Shown: positions 7,994 to 16,014, numbered from the stretch's first letter. The stretch: 47,812 nt of DNA from Psychrobacter sp. BI730 (GCF_013414195.1 NZ_JAATTV010000020.1:1-47812), one strand, 5' to 3'. Translations and numbers: made by a program. Notes: a model not told the origin generated them from the sequence alone.

Positions 7994-8024
7994 TGTAGTA
8001 TATTGTAAATTGTATTATACTACA
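7994..8024. promoter_or_regulatory. Dyad operator upstream of the KfrA-like gene
   Basis: A perfect 9-bp inverted repeat, TGTAGTATA (7994-8002) and TATACTACA (8016-8024), lies in very AT-rich DNA about 50 bases before the start. KfrA proteins bind such dyads in their own promoter, so self-repression is the simplest reading. Confidence 0.55.
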
Positions 8025-8078
8025 TACATAATATACAACAATTACATATTTATTCATACAAAATTAAGGACGATGATG

Positions 8079-9047
8079 ATGGCCATCACTATTCAGCAAA
8101 TTCATGCTACTGCCGACCAATTGCAAGAACAAGGAATTAAGCCAACATTAGCTGAGGTGCGTAAGGCTTTGGGCGGTGGTTCATTCACAACCATCAGTGA
8201 GGCGATGAAGTCTTGGCGTCAGGATAACCAAGAAGAAGAGCAGCTCAGACAGGTTGAGCTACCAAGTGGTATCACTGAGCGCTTACAAGCGCTTGGTGCG
8301 GATATGTGGCAGACGGCCATTGATATCGCTAATGATCGCTTGGTGAAAGAGCGTGAGGCACTAGAGAGTATTAAGGCCAAGGCACAAGCTGAAACAGATG
8401 AGGCGCAAGAGGCGGTTAAAACGCTAGAGAGTGAACAAGCCGATTTGTTGGTACAGCTCGATGAAGTCACAGCAACGGCAGAGGCAGCAGCAATCAGTAC
8501 AGCTCAAATGACTGCTGAGCGTGATACGCTGTTACAGACGCTCAGTGATACTCAGCACGCGCTTGAGCTTGAGCAAGCTAAAACAGATGCAGCCCAAGTG
8601 CAACTTGCAGAGCTACACAGCAGCTTTGACCAGCAAGCAAAAGAGCTTAACGTCAACTTATCAAAAGTGGCCACGCTTGAAGCCACTGCTCATAGCGATA
8701 AAGCAGAAATTTCACGTCTGCAAATAGAACTGACCGCGACTAAGGATGAGCTAAAGAAAGTCACTACTGAACGCAATGAGATAGCGACTGACACAGCAGA
8801 GGTTAAAGGGGAGTTAAAGGCCATAATCGCTGAGCGTAACAAACTATCAGGACTCAACGATCAGTTGACTCAAACACAGGCTAAGCTTGAAGCTGAGCAT
8901 AGCGTATTGAATAAACAATATAGCGAGCTATCAAGCCGTCATTTATCAAAGCAGGAACAAGTGACTCTGTTACAAGATCAACTTAAGAAAGCACAAGATG
9001 CTCTAATACTTATTCAAAACAAAGATAATACTTTGGATGCTGACTAA
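8079..9047 (+). CDS. KfrA-like plasmid nucleoid/segregation protein
   Basis: About 322 residues from the ATG at 8079; in-frame ATGs at 8073 and 8076 are also possible, but 8079 is best spaced from AAGGA at 8066-8070. Residues about 1-55 match the KfrA N-terminal DNA-binding domain (QIHATADQLQEQGIKPTLAE, then RKALGGGSFTTISEAMKSWR). The rest is one long Ala/Glu/Gln/Lys-rich coiled coil. KfrA is a plasmid-encoded self-repressor that forms filament-like complexes on DNA and aids stable inheritance. Neighbours are the rep/TA block and a dyad operator in its own promoter. Downstream lies non-coding DNA. Confidence 0.85.
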   Translation: MAITIQQIHATADQLQEQGIKPTLAEVRKALGGGSFTTISEAMKSWRQDNQEEEQLRQVELPSGITERLQALGADMWQTAIDIANDRLVKEREALESIKAKAQAETDEAQEAVKTLESEQADLLVQLDEVTATAEAAAISTAQMTAERDTLLQTLSDTQHALELEQAKTDAAQVQLAELHSSFDQQAKELNVNLSKVATLEATAHSDKAEISRLQIELTATKDELKKVTTERNEIATDTAEVKGELKAIIAERNKLSGLNDQLTQTQAKLEAEHSVLNKQYSELSSRHLSKQEQVTLLQDQLKKAQDALILIQNKDNTLDAD

Positions 9048-9752
9048 ATAAAAGTATTCGAGGTTTCAGTTTAATTAGGATTTCAAGATAAAGAACAGTT
9101 ATAAGTTTGGGAGGTAGTTTACCCAAGGCATAGATCTCGTTCTATTCACACTAAGCTTATGAATCAACCATGACAATATCGACTCACTGAATAAGTGACT
9201 GCTGTATAATAACTATTCTAAATTTTTCTCTGGACTCTTATAGTATATAGCCGAGTGGGCTATATACTACTTAAATTAGCCTAAGTGAATTTATGCTGAT
9301 TTTGGAGCCTTGAGCAGATTTCAAGGAACACTCACCCTAAAGCAGTTATGAGTATAATAAAAACACTCACAAACGCTTTAGTGCATTCCTTGGATTTGAT
9401 GTGATTAGTCATGCCGACTTCATCGCCCATCGCGTCATCAAGACCGTATCACTGTATCAAGCTACGGTTGTTAAGATTACGGCTGATAGCACCGCCTAGA
9501 CACGCTCTTAACCGCTACTGTGCTGTCATACGCTAGCAAGGGCCTAAACCCAATATACCGCTACGATATGCACGAGTAACCACTCATTGCGTTGCTCAAT
9601 ATGTCTAGAACCCCCTGTCGAGAGCTTACCCCTGTGTCAAACGCAGTCGTCGCCGAGGCCTGCCACCCATTTGACGGGTAACGGGTACAAAGAGAGCAGC
9701 ACAAGGATGTAACGAGCGAACAAGCAGTTTTTAAAATGTATAGTGAATAAGG
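9048..9752. other. Gene-poor degenerate stretch with one strong hairpin
   Basis: About 700 bases without a convincing gene. The clearest structure is a perfect 12-bp dyad, TAGTATATAGCC (9241-9252) / GGCTATATACTA (9258-9269), with no T run after it. At about 9370-9500 a short frame (FSAFLGFDVISHADFIAHRV) stays open and looks like a coding relic, but I cannot assign it. The GC-richer patch at 9600-9700 also seems foreign to its surroundings and unassigned. Confidence 0.4.
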
Positions 9753-9781
9753 TTGATATGAAAGCAGTTTTTGGATAAAAT
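9753..9781 (+). promoter_or_regulatory. Strong sigma70-like promoter without a gene behind it
   Basis: TTGATA (9753-9758) and TAAAAT (9776-9781) are exactly 17 bp apart. No open frame follows; the transcript would run into the two hairpins and T run that end at 9925. Confidence 0.5.
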
Positions 9782-9787
9782 GCACCT

Positions 9788-9925
9788 ACACGGGCATTTA
9801 ATGCTGTTCAAATAACGCACTGCGTATGCTTATTTGTTCGTTACAGGGTGTTGACGCACTCTGTAACCGTTAGCTACATTAAAAACTAAATGCCTCTAGG
9901 AGTCAACTCCCAGAGGCATTTTTTT
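9788..9925 (+). ncRNA. Candidate plasmid small RNA, about 138 nt
   Basis: It starts at the expected start site of the promoter at 9753-9781 and ends in a classic terminator. It contains CAAATAA...TTATTTG (about 9808-9835), a hairpin GTTACAGGGTG / CACTCTGTAAC (9840-9867, one G-T pair, 6-base loop), an unpaired A-rich stretch, then the terminator hairpin. No start codon with ribosome site is present. Target and class are unknown; the call rests on promoter plus structure plus terminator. Confidence 0.4.
9888..9925 (+). terminator. Rho-independent terminator
   Basis: AAATGCCTCT (9888-9897) pairs with AGAGGCATTT (9912-9921), with an inner GGAGT/ACTCC stem, followed by seven or more T. It is the strongest terminator in this gene-poor part and has no coding gene immediately upstream. 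Confidence 0.85.
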
Positions 9926-10030
9926 GTTTAGTCTTTCGATATGACTCTGGTAAATCTTTAGGTGCTATCATAATCAACTTTCTCAAGTACTTCAAATCGC
10001 TTTGAGAGTGTCATAATCTCTCAAAAAACC

Positions 10031-10086
10031 ATCTGAACCGCCTCAGGTTTTCGGAGACTAAACAGTCTTAGAGAGTACGACGAACT
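10031..10086. mobile_element. Solo end of an IS3-family element
   Basis: TCTGAACCGCC followed by GGAGACT and GAGAGTACGAC matches, with scattered changes, the start-side end of the IS3-family relic read on the minus strand from about 46552 to 46497 (TCTGAACCGCC, GGAGACT, GAGAATACGAC). Only the terminal 55 bases or so remain here, with no transposase. It abuts the cadA relic, so it marks the scar of an insertion or IS-mediated deletion. Confidence 0.65.
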
Positions 10087-10097
10087 CGGGGTGGTTT

Positions 10098-10179
10098 ACC
10101 CATACGCTTTGAGCTAAGCCACATCTTCATGAGCGTCGTTTCGTAATTTGTCTTGTAATGCTAGCAATCCAAAAATTTC
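10098..10179 (-). pseudogene. Relic of a cadA-type P1B-ATPase gene (27 codons)
   Basis: Read on the minus strand it gives EIFGLLALQDKLRNDAHEDV, A, stop, LKAYG. This aligns codon by codon with EVLGLVALRDELRDDAHEGV and so on in the intact cadmium/zinc ATPase at 38051-40267. One Gln codon has become TAG. It is cut on the left by the solo IS end and on the right joins, within a few bases, the tail of a cadR relic. So a second cad locus once stood here. Confidence 0.85.
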
Positions 10180-10182
10180 TCA

Positions 10183-10269
10183 GTTTTGCGCCAGAAATGT
10201 GCAGGTAGTGCACAAGCGGTATCATGTGGCATCTTAAACGCGCTTGCCGATAATTCTTGTAATGAGTAA
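10183..10269 (+). pseudogene. Relic of a cadR-type MerR regulator (last 28 codons)
   Basis: The frame reads VLRQKCAGSAQAVSCGILNA and ends DNSCNE-stop. It is the near-identical C-terminal tail of the intact MerR-family regulator at 40410-40820 (VLRQKCASSAPAVSCGILKA). The metal-binding Cys residues and the open frame are kept, but everything upstream, including the DNA-binding domain, is missing, replaced by the cadA relic. It continues without a break into the duplicated CHAP region. Confidence 0.85.
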
Positions 10270-10338
10270 TGATATCAGTAGTGTCTATTTCTGACTGATC
10301 AAATCATGAAAGGTTAAATACACCCTGATGTTAAGCAC

Positions 10339-10377
10339 AAAAAAACCCAGCAATGATAGTAAGATCACTACTGGGTT
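10339..10377 (-). terminator. Terminator of the first CHAP gene
   Basis: On the minus strand AACCCAG, an inner AGTGAT/ATCATT stem, CTGGGTT and a run of T follow the CHAP stop by about 40 bases. The same structure follows the second copy at 40888-40926. Confidence 0.8.
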
Positions 10378-10417
10378 GGAGAAAAGCAATAAATATGTTG
10401 TGCTGACTTCTCAGGTC

Positions 10418-11140
10418 TTATTTATCATTCATAGCAAGGTAGATATTACGATCTGATGCGGATGCGTCATCCACATATTTTGAATCACGCCATGTCGTAT
10501 AAGCATAGACACCACTGTATGGGCTGATACTGTTCTGACGGAAGTCAGAAATCCAATCTGTACCATCGAAAATTTGAATATGGCCATGTGGACGCTTTGA
10601 TGAGCGATCATAGACAATAACATCACCTACTTGGGTTGGCATATCATTGCTGATTTTGCTGAAACCTGCTTTATCAAGTGTGCCACGAGTAGCGTACTGA
10701 TAGGCTGAAGGATTTGGAGTGAACTCATAACCAGCTGATTGTAGTGCTTTACGTACGTAACGGGCACAGTATCCAGAGCTGCTAGATAGAGCCACTCGTG
10801 AAGCGCGAGCAGCAGCGATAGCGGGTGCTGAATTGCTATCAGGGATAGTATTGACTTGCTGCTGTTGTCTTTCAGCATATAAGCGGCTACTTGATAACGA
10901 AAGCTGTTTCTCTTTTTGTTGAGCCTGCGCACTTAAGTTGCTAATTGCTTGACTGATTTCATCATTGCTAGAAACATAAGCACCACTTTTGGTGCTATAA
11001 ATATTTTTTGACGAACTGTAGTTTGATGCCGCAGAAATATTGGTTATATTATTACTTGTTTGAAAGGTCGTTACAGCAGCAGTACTCGTTTGTGCTATGC
11101 CCATACCCAGTACTGACAAAATCAATAAGGCCTGTTTCAT
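10418..11140 (-). CDS. Secreted CHAP-domain (NlpC/P60-fold) peptidoglycan hydrolase, copy 1
   Basis: 240 residues from ATG 11140; a longer frame from 11197 adds 19 residues before the signal peptide and is unlikely. Residues 1-22 (MKQALLILSVLGMGIAQTSTA) form a Sec signal peptide. A low-complexity Ser/Asn/Gln region (about 23-125) follows, then a CHAP domain with the candidate catalytic Cys in SGYCARYVRKAL and His in RPHGHIQIFDG. CHAP enzymes cut peptide bonds of peptidoglycan. A second copy at 40969-41691 has a nearly identical catalytic domain but a more diverged linker. Both sit directly behind a cad locus (here a relic), facing it. No link to metal resistance is known to me. It has its own terminators on both sides. 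Confidence 0.85.
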   Translation of the reverse strand: MKQALLILSVLGMGIAQTSTAAVTTFQTSNNITNISAASNYSSSKNIYSTKSGAYVSSNDEISQAISNLSAQAQQKEKQLSLSSSRLYAERQQQQVNTIPDSNSAPAIAAARASRVALSSSSGYCARYVRKALQSAGYEFTPNPSAYQYATRGTLDKAGFSKISNDMPTQVGDVIVYDRSSKRPHGHIQIFDGTDWISDFRQNSISPYSGVYAYTTWRDSKYVDDASASDRNIYLAMNDK

Positions 11141-11197
11141 AAATCTAATACCTACGGTTAATTCAAAATGGTCTGTTGTCCATAACAGAGCAGTCAA

Positions 11198-11952
11198 TTA
11201 AATCTCAACAACTCAAGAATATACACATTGTGGTGACTAATAATTATGCTGCAAACCCTTATTCCATAGGCGGCCGGCATTATCAACGATTTCGCTAAAA
11301 CCTTATAAATTTATTGGAAGTCAAACTGTTAGCCAAAACACAAATCGGACTTTAGCATAGGCTGTAAAGCATGTCATCACTAATAAAAATCTGATAAAAG
11401 CTCTTTTTAAGCTTATAAAATGATAAAAAATACCTATTTTATAATGTAATTTCGTGTAACATTTATAGAATATAGCTGACCAACCTGACAACAATATCTC
11501 CTGTTTGATAAGCAGAAAAAAACGTTTGAGGATTAAATCCTTAATTTAGATTTAATCCTCAAACGTTTTTTTAGTGGGTGAAGTAATTATGCTATATAGG
11601 GTTTAACCAATTATTAAAATAATATACTAATTTATAGTGTCAATATGAATTTTAATTCGCTAAGGAACTATGTAATCTTACGTAATTGTTGCGATACATC
11701 ATGTAGTTCCTTGTATTAATTTCTAAGAAATTGGTTATTTTAAAGACAGATAACATCTAAAATAGGTTACATTGACATAAAAAGTTACATATCCAAATTT
11801 GTTTTTAGCTTTTGAAGTTCCACTATCTGATGAAAAAATTAGGTTTAGGAATAAAAATCCTTGTACTAACATAGGTATTAATTCTGCAAATGGAATGTAT
11901 CTTGTTAGAACTGCATTTATATTTATTTGTTCATGCACCTCGACACTTATTT
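11198..11952. other. Non-coding region between the CHAP gene and lgt
   Basis: No convincing gene. It holds the CHAP promoter area, the bidirectional terminator hairpin (11516-11572), and a 9-bp inverted repeat AAGGAACTA (11662-11670) / TAGTTCCTT (11704-11712) around an AT-rich centre. Open frames near 11735-12014 lack ribosome sites and family resemblance. Homology with the second copy fades at about 11830-11850. Confidence 0.6.
11516..11572. terminator. Long bidirectional terminator hairpin, copy 1
   Basis: A run of A, then AACGTTTGAGGATTAAATC (to 11539), a 9-base loop, GATTTAATCCTCAAACGTT (11549-11567) and a run of T. The 19-bp stem is perfect and has T runs on both strands. The equivalent hairpin in the second copy differs at two base pairs, both changed on both sides, so pairing is conserved. 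Confidence 0.9.
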
Positions 11953-12837
11953 CTAATATGCAGACTGCTTACCCCAATCATAAATACCGCGTTTGTAAGC
12001 ATAAATCAGCATGATTAAGCCGGCGATAATCATCGGCGCGCTTAAGATTTGCCCTTTGGTCATCCAACCTAATAATATGAATCCTTGGTCAGCATCTGGC
12101 TGGCGGAAGAATTCAATGATAAAGCGGCTGATGCCATAGCCTAGTAAGAATACAGCGGAGGCGGCCATACGTGGACGTGGTTTTGATGAATACCACCATA
12201 AGAATATAAATAGCAGCAGACCTTCGGCAAAGGCTTCATATAGCTGTGATGGATGACGAGGCAATATGTATTGACCATTGACTTCAATCATCAATTCTTG
12301 CAATTGTGGATTGCTCTGTAATTGCTCCATATCAAACGCCGCGGCTTGCGGAAAGTAGGTCAGCCAGTTATAGCCACCGTCTGAGACGCGACCCCATAAT
12401 TCGCCATTGATATAGTTGCCGATACGCCCAAACAGTAAGCCGGTTGGTACACAAGGAACGATAAAATCGAATACTTGAAAGGTAGTCTTTTTATATTTAC
12501 GGGCAAAGAACCACATACCTAGCATGACGCCGATAAAGCCGCCGTGGAAAGACATACCGCCTTCCCAGACTTTTAATATATAGGCAGGGTTTTGGAGTAA
12601 TTCACCGAACTGATAAAACAGCACATAGCCAATACGACCGCCTAAGATGACACCAAGCGCGCCATAAAAGACTAAGTCAGAGACCATGTCGGTGGTCCAA
12701 TTGTCGCGTTTGGTACTGCGATACCAAGCCAAACCGTAAGCGGCAGCAAAGGCTAGCAAATACATTAGCCCATACCAGTGCACTTCCAATGGACCCAAGG
12801 AAAGCGCTACGGGATCATACTGAGGATGAATCATCAT
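11953..12837 (-). CDS. lgt: Prolipoprotein diacylglyceryl transferase
   Basis: Lgt attaches diacylglycerol from phosphatidylglycerol to the lipobox Cys, the first step of lipoprotein maturation in the inner membrane. The protein is 294 residues, the normal length, with seven hydrophobic segments and the Lgt signature GRIGNYINGELWGR (residues about 139-152), plus the conserved HGGFIGV, YILPRHPSQLYEAF and EFFRQPD stretches. It stands next to the two-component system of the copper locus, transcribed away from the cop genes. Its product is needed by the DUF411 lipoproteins at 17138 and 42489. Chromosomes always carry lgt in such bacteria, so this is presumably a second copy. All key residues are present and no decay is seen. 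Confidence 0.97.
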   Translation of the reverse strand: MMIHPQYDPVALSLGPLEVHWYGLMYLLAFAAAYGLAWYRSTKRDNWTTDMVSDLVFYGALGVILGGRIGYVLFYQFGELLQNPAYILKVWEGGMSFHGGFIGVMLGMWFFARKYKKTTFQVFDFIVPCVPTGLLFGRIGNYINGELWGRVSDGGYNWLTYFPQAAAFDMEQLQSNPQLQELMIEVNGQYILPRHPSQLYEAFAEGLLLFIFLWWYSSKPRPRMAASAVFLLGYGISRFIIEFFRQPDADQGFILLGWMTKGQILSAPMIIAGLIMLIYAYKRGIYDWGKQSAY

Positions 12838-13020
12838 AAAGGCATCATAATTATTGGTAATAGAATGTATGAAATAGGCTTATATAAGAAATTTTTTGTC
12901 CAACAATTGAAAAGTACAACTATCGCAAGTCAGAATCTCATCTTATGGATAGAGAGACCTTCCAAGTAAACTCGCCTTCGATCTAATCTGAGCGGTTCAT
13001 AGACAGTATGAAGGTATTTA

Positions 13021-14493
13021 CTACCTGGCAATCAACAACTTTACAGCAACCTCAAAAAGACACTCATCTTTGATAGTAATACTAACTTTGCCATTATGAG
13101 CATTGGCGATAGCTTGCACAATAGATAAGCCTAAGCCTGTTCCTGAATGCATCGTATTCGTTTTATCATGACGATAGAATCGCTCAAACAGTTTATCGGC
13201 TTCAATCTGATTTAATGGTTTGTCTAGACGGTTGGTCATAGTTATTCTTAACCAGAGCTGCTCTGGGGATTGAATATCGTCTTTTGGCGCATTAAGCGAG
13301 GTGCTTGAAGTGAGGACAGTAGCGGATATCATAATAGTGCTATTACTAGCCGCATAATAAATCGCATTTGACATCAGGTTGGCAAACAGCCGTTGCAATA
13401 AGCCTTTATCACCTAGTACTGTTTTAAAATCACCCGATTTTTCAAAGATTATCTCACGATCCTCAGCAATCATCTCATAATAATCTATAAGCTTTGTGAT
13501 CAAGCTCTCTATATCGACATGACTGATTTGCGAATCACTCAGCTCTTTTTGAGTTTTTGCCAGTAATAACATATCGTTAATCATGGCGGATAACTGCTTT
13601 AACGTATCATGCTGATGATGCAATTGCTCAATGTATTCGTCGCTTTCTCTTGGCTTAGTTAACATGACTTGCGTTTGCGTACTCAGCGTCGCTATTGGCG
13701 TACGTAGCTCATGGGCGATATTGTCTGAAAACCGTGATAATGATTCAAAGTTACTTTCAAGCTTGACCATCATAGAATTATAAGACTCCGTTAGTGGACG
13801 TAATTCTAACGGCATATCGCCAACCACAATTCTTTCATCTAACCTTTGAAGATTAATGCCTTTCATCTTTTGTACGATAGTAGCTAGGGGAGCAAAACCC
13901 CAGTGTACACTTAGTGCTGCTACTGAAACCAATAATAAGGTAATGGCGATAAGTATCAAGCTCAGCTGGCGATTAAACTGGATAAGATATTGATTATGCA
14001 CATCGATAGGTAGAGCAATAAATGCCAAAACCTCTTGATGTGTAATGATAATGGCTCGGTAATGCCTATTATTTATCTTGATCATAAACTGCTGATCGCG
14101 ATAGTCCTGCAATAGTTGTAACAAGCTAAAATCTGCCGGTAGATCATTGATGAAATTACTGGGATCGCTGGATAATAATTTGCCATTTTTATCTGATACT
14201 AAGGTTTTTAAATCATAATCCAGCCAAGAAGAATGTAGATGATTGGCATCAATTAGCGCTTGCGACTTTGATACTGTGAATGGTTCTATGTGATCTTCCA
14301 AACTAACCATACGTTTGCGCAGGTTAAAAGCTGCATGAGTAAGGATTTCTGAGTCCATTTGCTCAAAGTGTCCACTCACAGAGCGCTGAACCCATGCGTA
14401 GATAATAACCTGAGAGATAATAACGAACAATGTCAGTAAAAAAATAGTTCGCCATAACAGTGACCAACGCCGATTCTTAGATTTATGTCTCAT
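13021..14493 (-). CDS. copS: Copper-sensing histidine kinase (CopS/CusS type)
   Basis: 490 residues: a first membrane helix (about 12-32), a periplasmic sensor region (about 35-170), a second membrane helix (LILIAITLLLVSVAALSVHW), a HAMP-like linker, the phospho-acceptor His in SDNIAHELRTPIA (about residue 262), an N box (LFANLMSNAIYYAA) and the ATP lid GTGLGLSIVQAIANAHNG. This is the CusS/CopS layout, in which periplasmic Cu (or Ag) triggers phosphorylation of the partner regulator. Its start overlaps the regulator gene by 11 bases, so the two are translated together. Metal specificity is inferred from the cop genes across the intergenic region. Confidence 0.9.
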   Translation of the reverse strand: MRHKSKNRRWSLLWRTIFLLTLFVIISQVIIYAWVQRSVSGHFEQMDSEILTHAAFNLRKRMVSLEDHIEPFTVSKSQALIDANHLHSSWLDYDLKTLVSDKNGKLLSSDPSNFINDLPADFSLLQLLQDYRDQQFMIKINNRHYRAIIITHQEVLAFIALPIDVHNQYLIQFNRQLSLILIAITLLLVSVAALSVHWGFAPLATIVQKMKGINLQRLDERIVVGDMPLELRPLTESYNSMMVKLESNFESLSRFSDNIAHELRTPIATLSTQTQVMLTKPRESDEYIEQLHHQHDTLKQLSAMINDMLLLAKTQKELSDSQISHVDIESLITKLIDYYEMIAEDREIIFEKSGDFKTVLGDKGLLQRLFANLMSNAIYYAASNSTIMISATVLTSSTSLNAPKDDIQSPEQLWLRITMTNRLDKPLNQIEADKLFERFYRHDKTNTMHSGTGLGLSIVQAIANAHNGKVSITIKDECLFEVAVKLLIAR

Positions 14494-15229
14494 TTGATGT
14501 CAGACTGTCTTTATTAATACTATCGTCGCCCATGCCACTATCCACGTCGACAGCCAGTGGCTCTAACTTGTAGCCCATTCCGCGTACCGTATGAATCAGC
14601 TTTATATCAAATCCATCATCAATTTTTATCCGCAAGCGCCTTATAGCCACGTCAATGACATTCGTATCACTCTCAAAGTTTATATCCCATACTTGCGAGG
14701 CGATCACAGTGCGCGGCAGTACCTCACCTTGACGTTCTAAGAAAAGTTGTAATAAAGCAAACTCTTTAGCAGTCAATTTTATATTAGTGTTGCCTCTATG
14801 AACGGTGCGTTTGGCAATATCCATTTTCAGATCAGCTATGTGTATGACCGAGCTTTTATAATCAGATTGATTGGCACGGCGCAATAGGCTTTTTATTCTA
14901 ACAATCAGTTCAGCAAAAGCAAAAGGCTTGGTCAGATAATCATCGCCACCAATTTCAATACCTTTGATCCGATCGCTTAAATCATCTTTAGCCGTTAAAA
15001 ATAAAACTGGCGTATGCTTTCCAGCAGCTCGGTAGCGCTGTACCAACTCAAAGCCACTGACGTCAGGTAGCATGACATCCATCAAAACCACACTAAAATC
15101 TTCAGTCATTAACGCATGATAGCCATCTAAACCTGTCATGTGATGATCCACGATGAAACCGGCCTCAGTTAAGCCTTTCTTAATATATTCTCCAAGGTTT
15201 TTCTCATCTTCTACTAACAGTACTTTCAT
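14483..15229 (-). CDS. copR: OmpR-family copper response regulator (CopR/CusR type)
   Basis: 248 residues. The receiver domain carries the acidic pair near VEDE, the phospho-Asp in VVLMDVMLPDVSG (about residue 51), and the Lys in LTKPFAF. The C-terminal winged helix has the OmpR/PhoB pattern (LTAKEFALLQLFLERQGEVL, then the recognition helix ESDTNVIDVAIRRLRIKI and IHTVRGMGYKL). It is slightly longer than usual because of an acidic tail after residue 228. It is divergent from the cop cluster, and a tandem ATGACAA motif in the intergenic region is its likely binding site. Regulation of the cop genes by copper is inference from family and position. Confidence 0.92.
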   Translation of the reverse strand: MKVLLVEDEKNLGEYIKKGLTEAGFIVDHHMTGLDGYHALMTEDFSVVLMDVMLPDVSGFELVQRYRAAGKHTPVLFLTAKDDLSDRIKGIEIGGDDYLTKPFAFAELIVRIKSLLRRANQSDYKSSVIHIADLKMDIAKRTVHRGNTNIKLTAKEFALLQLFLERQGEVLPRTVIASQVWDINFESDTNVIDVAIRRLRIKIDDGFDIKLIHTVRGMGYKLEPLAVDVDSGMGDDSINKDSLTSNET

Positions 15230-15365
15230 CGTTGCTTACCTTTATATCATTATAGTTGTCAACAGCGTATCACTAACATTGTTAGCTTATCAGCCATATA
15301 TTTATCAGGAACCCTTGTTATAACAGTGTTCTTTGGATAGAGACAGATGCTGGTATTTGGTTTTA

Positions 15366-15389
15366 ATGACAAGAAGATGACAATATTAT
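15366..15389 (+). promoter_or_regulatory. Candidate CopR box and promoter of the cop cluster
   Basis: ATGACAA occurs twice, at 15366-15372 and 15377-15383, 11 bp start to start, directly followed by TATTAT (15384-15389). Tandem direct repeats one helical turn apart, placed over the -35 region, are how OmpR-family regulators bind, and TGACAA-like half sites occur in CopR/CusR boxes. The 325-base gap 15230-15554 holds no other clear structure. Confidence 0.55.
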
Positions 15390-15554
15390 GCTGTTCCTAA
15401 CGAACATGTAATATCCGTGTCATCTAGCTGTCAGCCACCATTTAGTATTCTAAATCAACGCCGCATATTGGCTTGTCTCTGATACAGACTGCCTCTACGA
15501 GTAAAGCAATTATCCTACTTAAACAGTTTGTTATTTATCTTTAAAGGGTCTTAT

Positions 15555-15881
15555 ATGAAAAATTATAGTTCATTAAAAAAAGCAGCTTTGCTTTCAGTAT
15601 CGATGTTAGTGGGCATGTCAGCGGCCAATGCGCATACCACAAACTTAGATGCTTCTGTTCTCGGTAATTGTGATGCGCTCACTAGTTTTGCAAAGAACGC
15701 AGATCATAACGATGCACAGATTTCTAGCGCGCAAATGAAAGGCTATGTTGATGCGAGAGTCGCGTGTCAGGTACAGCATCAAGATCAACACTTGCAGTCT
15801 GAAAAGTATTTTGTGAAAAAATATGGTAGCGATCGTGATAGAAATGCTGAAGCCATATTAAATGAATATATCGCGCATTAA
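15555..15881 (+). CDS. Periplasmic protein of unknown function, first gene of the cop cluster
   Basis: 108 residues from ATG 15555 (AAAGGGTC upstream); a longer frame to 15528 would spoil the signal peptide. Residues 1-27 are a Sec signal (KKAALLSVSMLVGMSAANA|HTT). The mature part is small and polar, with two Cys (NCDAL and VACQVQ) and several His (HTT, DHNDA, QHQDQHLQ), so metal binding is possible. I do not recognise a family. It lies first behind the probable CopR box and is followed by a weak stem-loop. Confidence 0.7.
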   Translation: MKNYSSLKKAALLSVSMLVGMSAANAHTTNLDASVLGNCDALTSFAKNADHNDAQISSAQMKGYVDARVACQVQHQDQHLQSEKYFVKKYGSDRDRNAEAILNEYIAH

Positions 15882-15927
15882 AATCTAAAGCGGTGAGAAT
15901 GACAGCATTGTAATCTTAACGTCATCT

Positions 15928-15965
15928 ACCAGTCAGAATGATTAATGTATCATTTAGGCTGGTTT
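15928..15965 (+). terminator. Weak stem-loop between cop genes (possible attenuator)
   Basis: ACCAG...AATGAT (from 15928) can pair with ATCATT...CTGGT, with a small internal bulge, and ends in TTT. It could reduce read-through from the first gene into the next ones. Confidence 0.35.
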
Positions 15966-16014
15966 AACAGCTATTGAACTCAATAGCCTTTAATCCAAAC
16001 AATAGGAATTAATC

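Larger units (their letters stand above)
10183..11850. repeat. Large duplicated segment, copy 1
   Basis: By eye this segment aligns with about 40733-42370: the cadR tail, the terminator, the CHAP gene, its promoter region, the big bidirectional hairpin and about 250 bases of AT-rich DNA beyond it. The two copies are in the same orientation and have many scattered differences, so the duplication is old. Including the cadA relic, the ancestral unit was at least cadA-cadR-CHAP. Confidence 0.85.

Noticed and set aside
9561..9785. Minus-strand open frame of 74 codons in the gene-poor stretch
   Set aside because: No ribosome site, biased Cys/Ser/Leu composition typical of chance frames, and it overlaps the candidate sRNA promoter.
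9788..9925. Integron attC site
   Set aside because: The hairpins looked attC-like at first, but the conserved GTTRRRY/RYYYAAC ends are not properly present and no integrase or cassette is nearby.
11735..12014. Two overlapping short frames downstream of lgt
   Set aside because: AT-rich, no RBS, no recognisable family, and the region is drifting DNA shared with the second duplicated segment.
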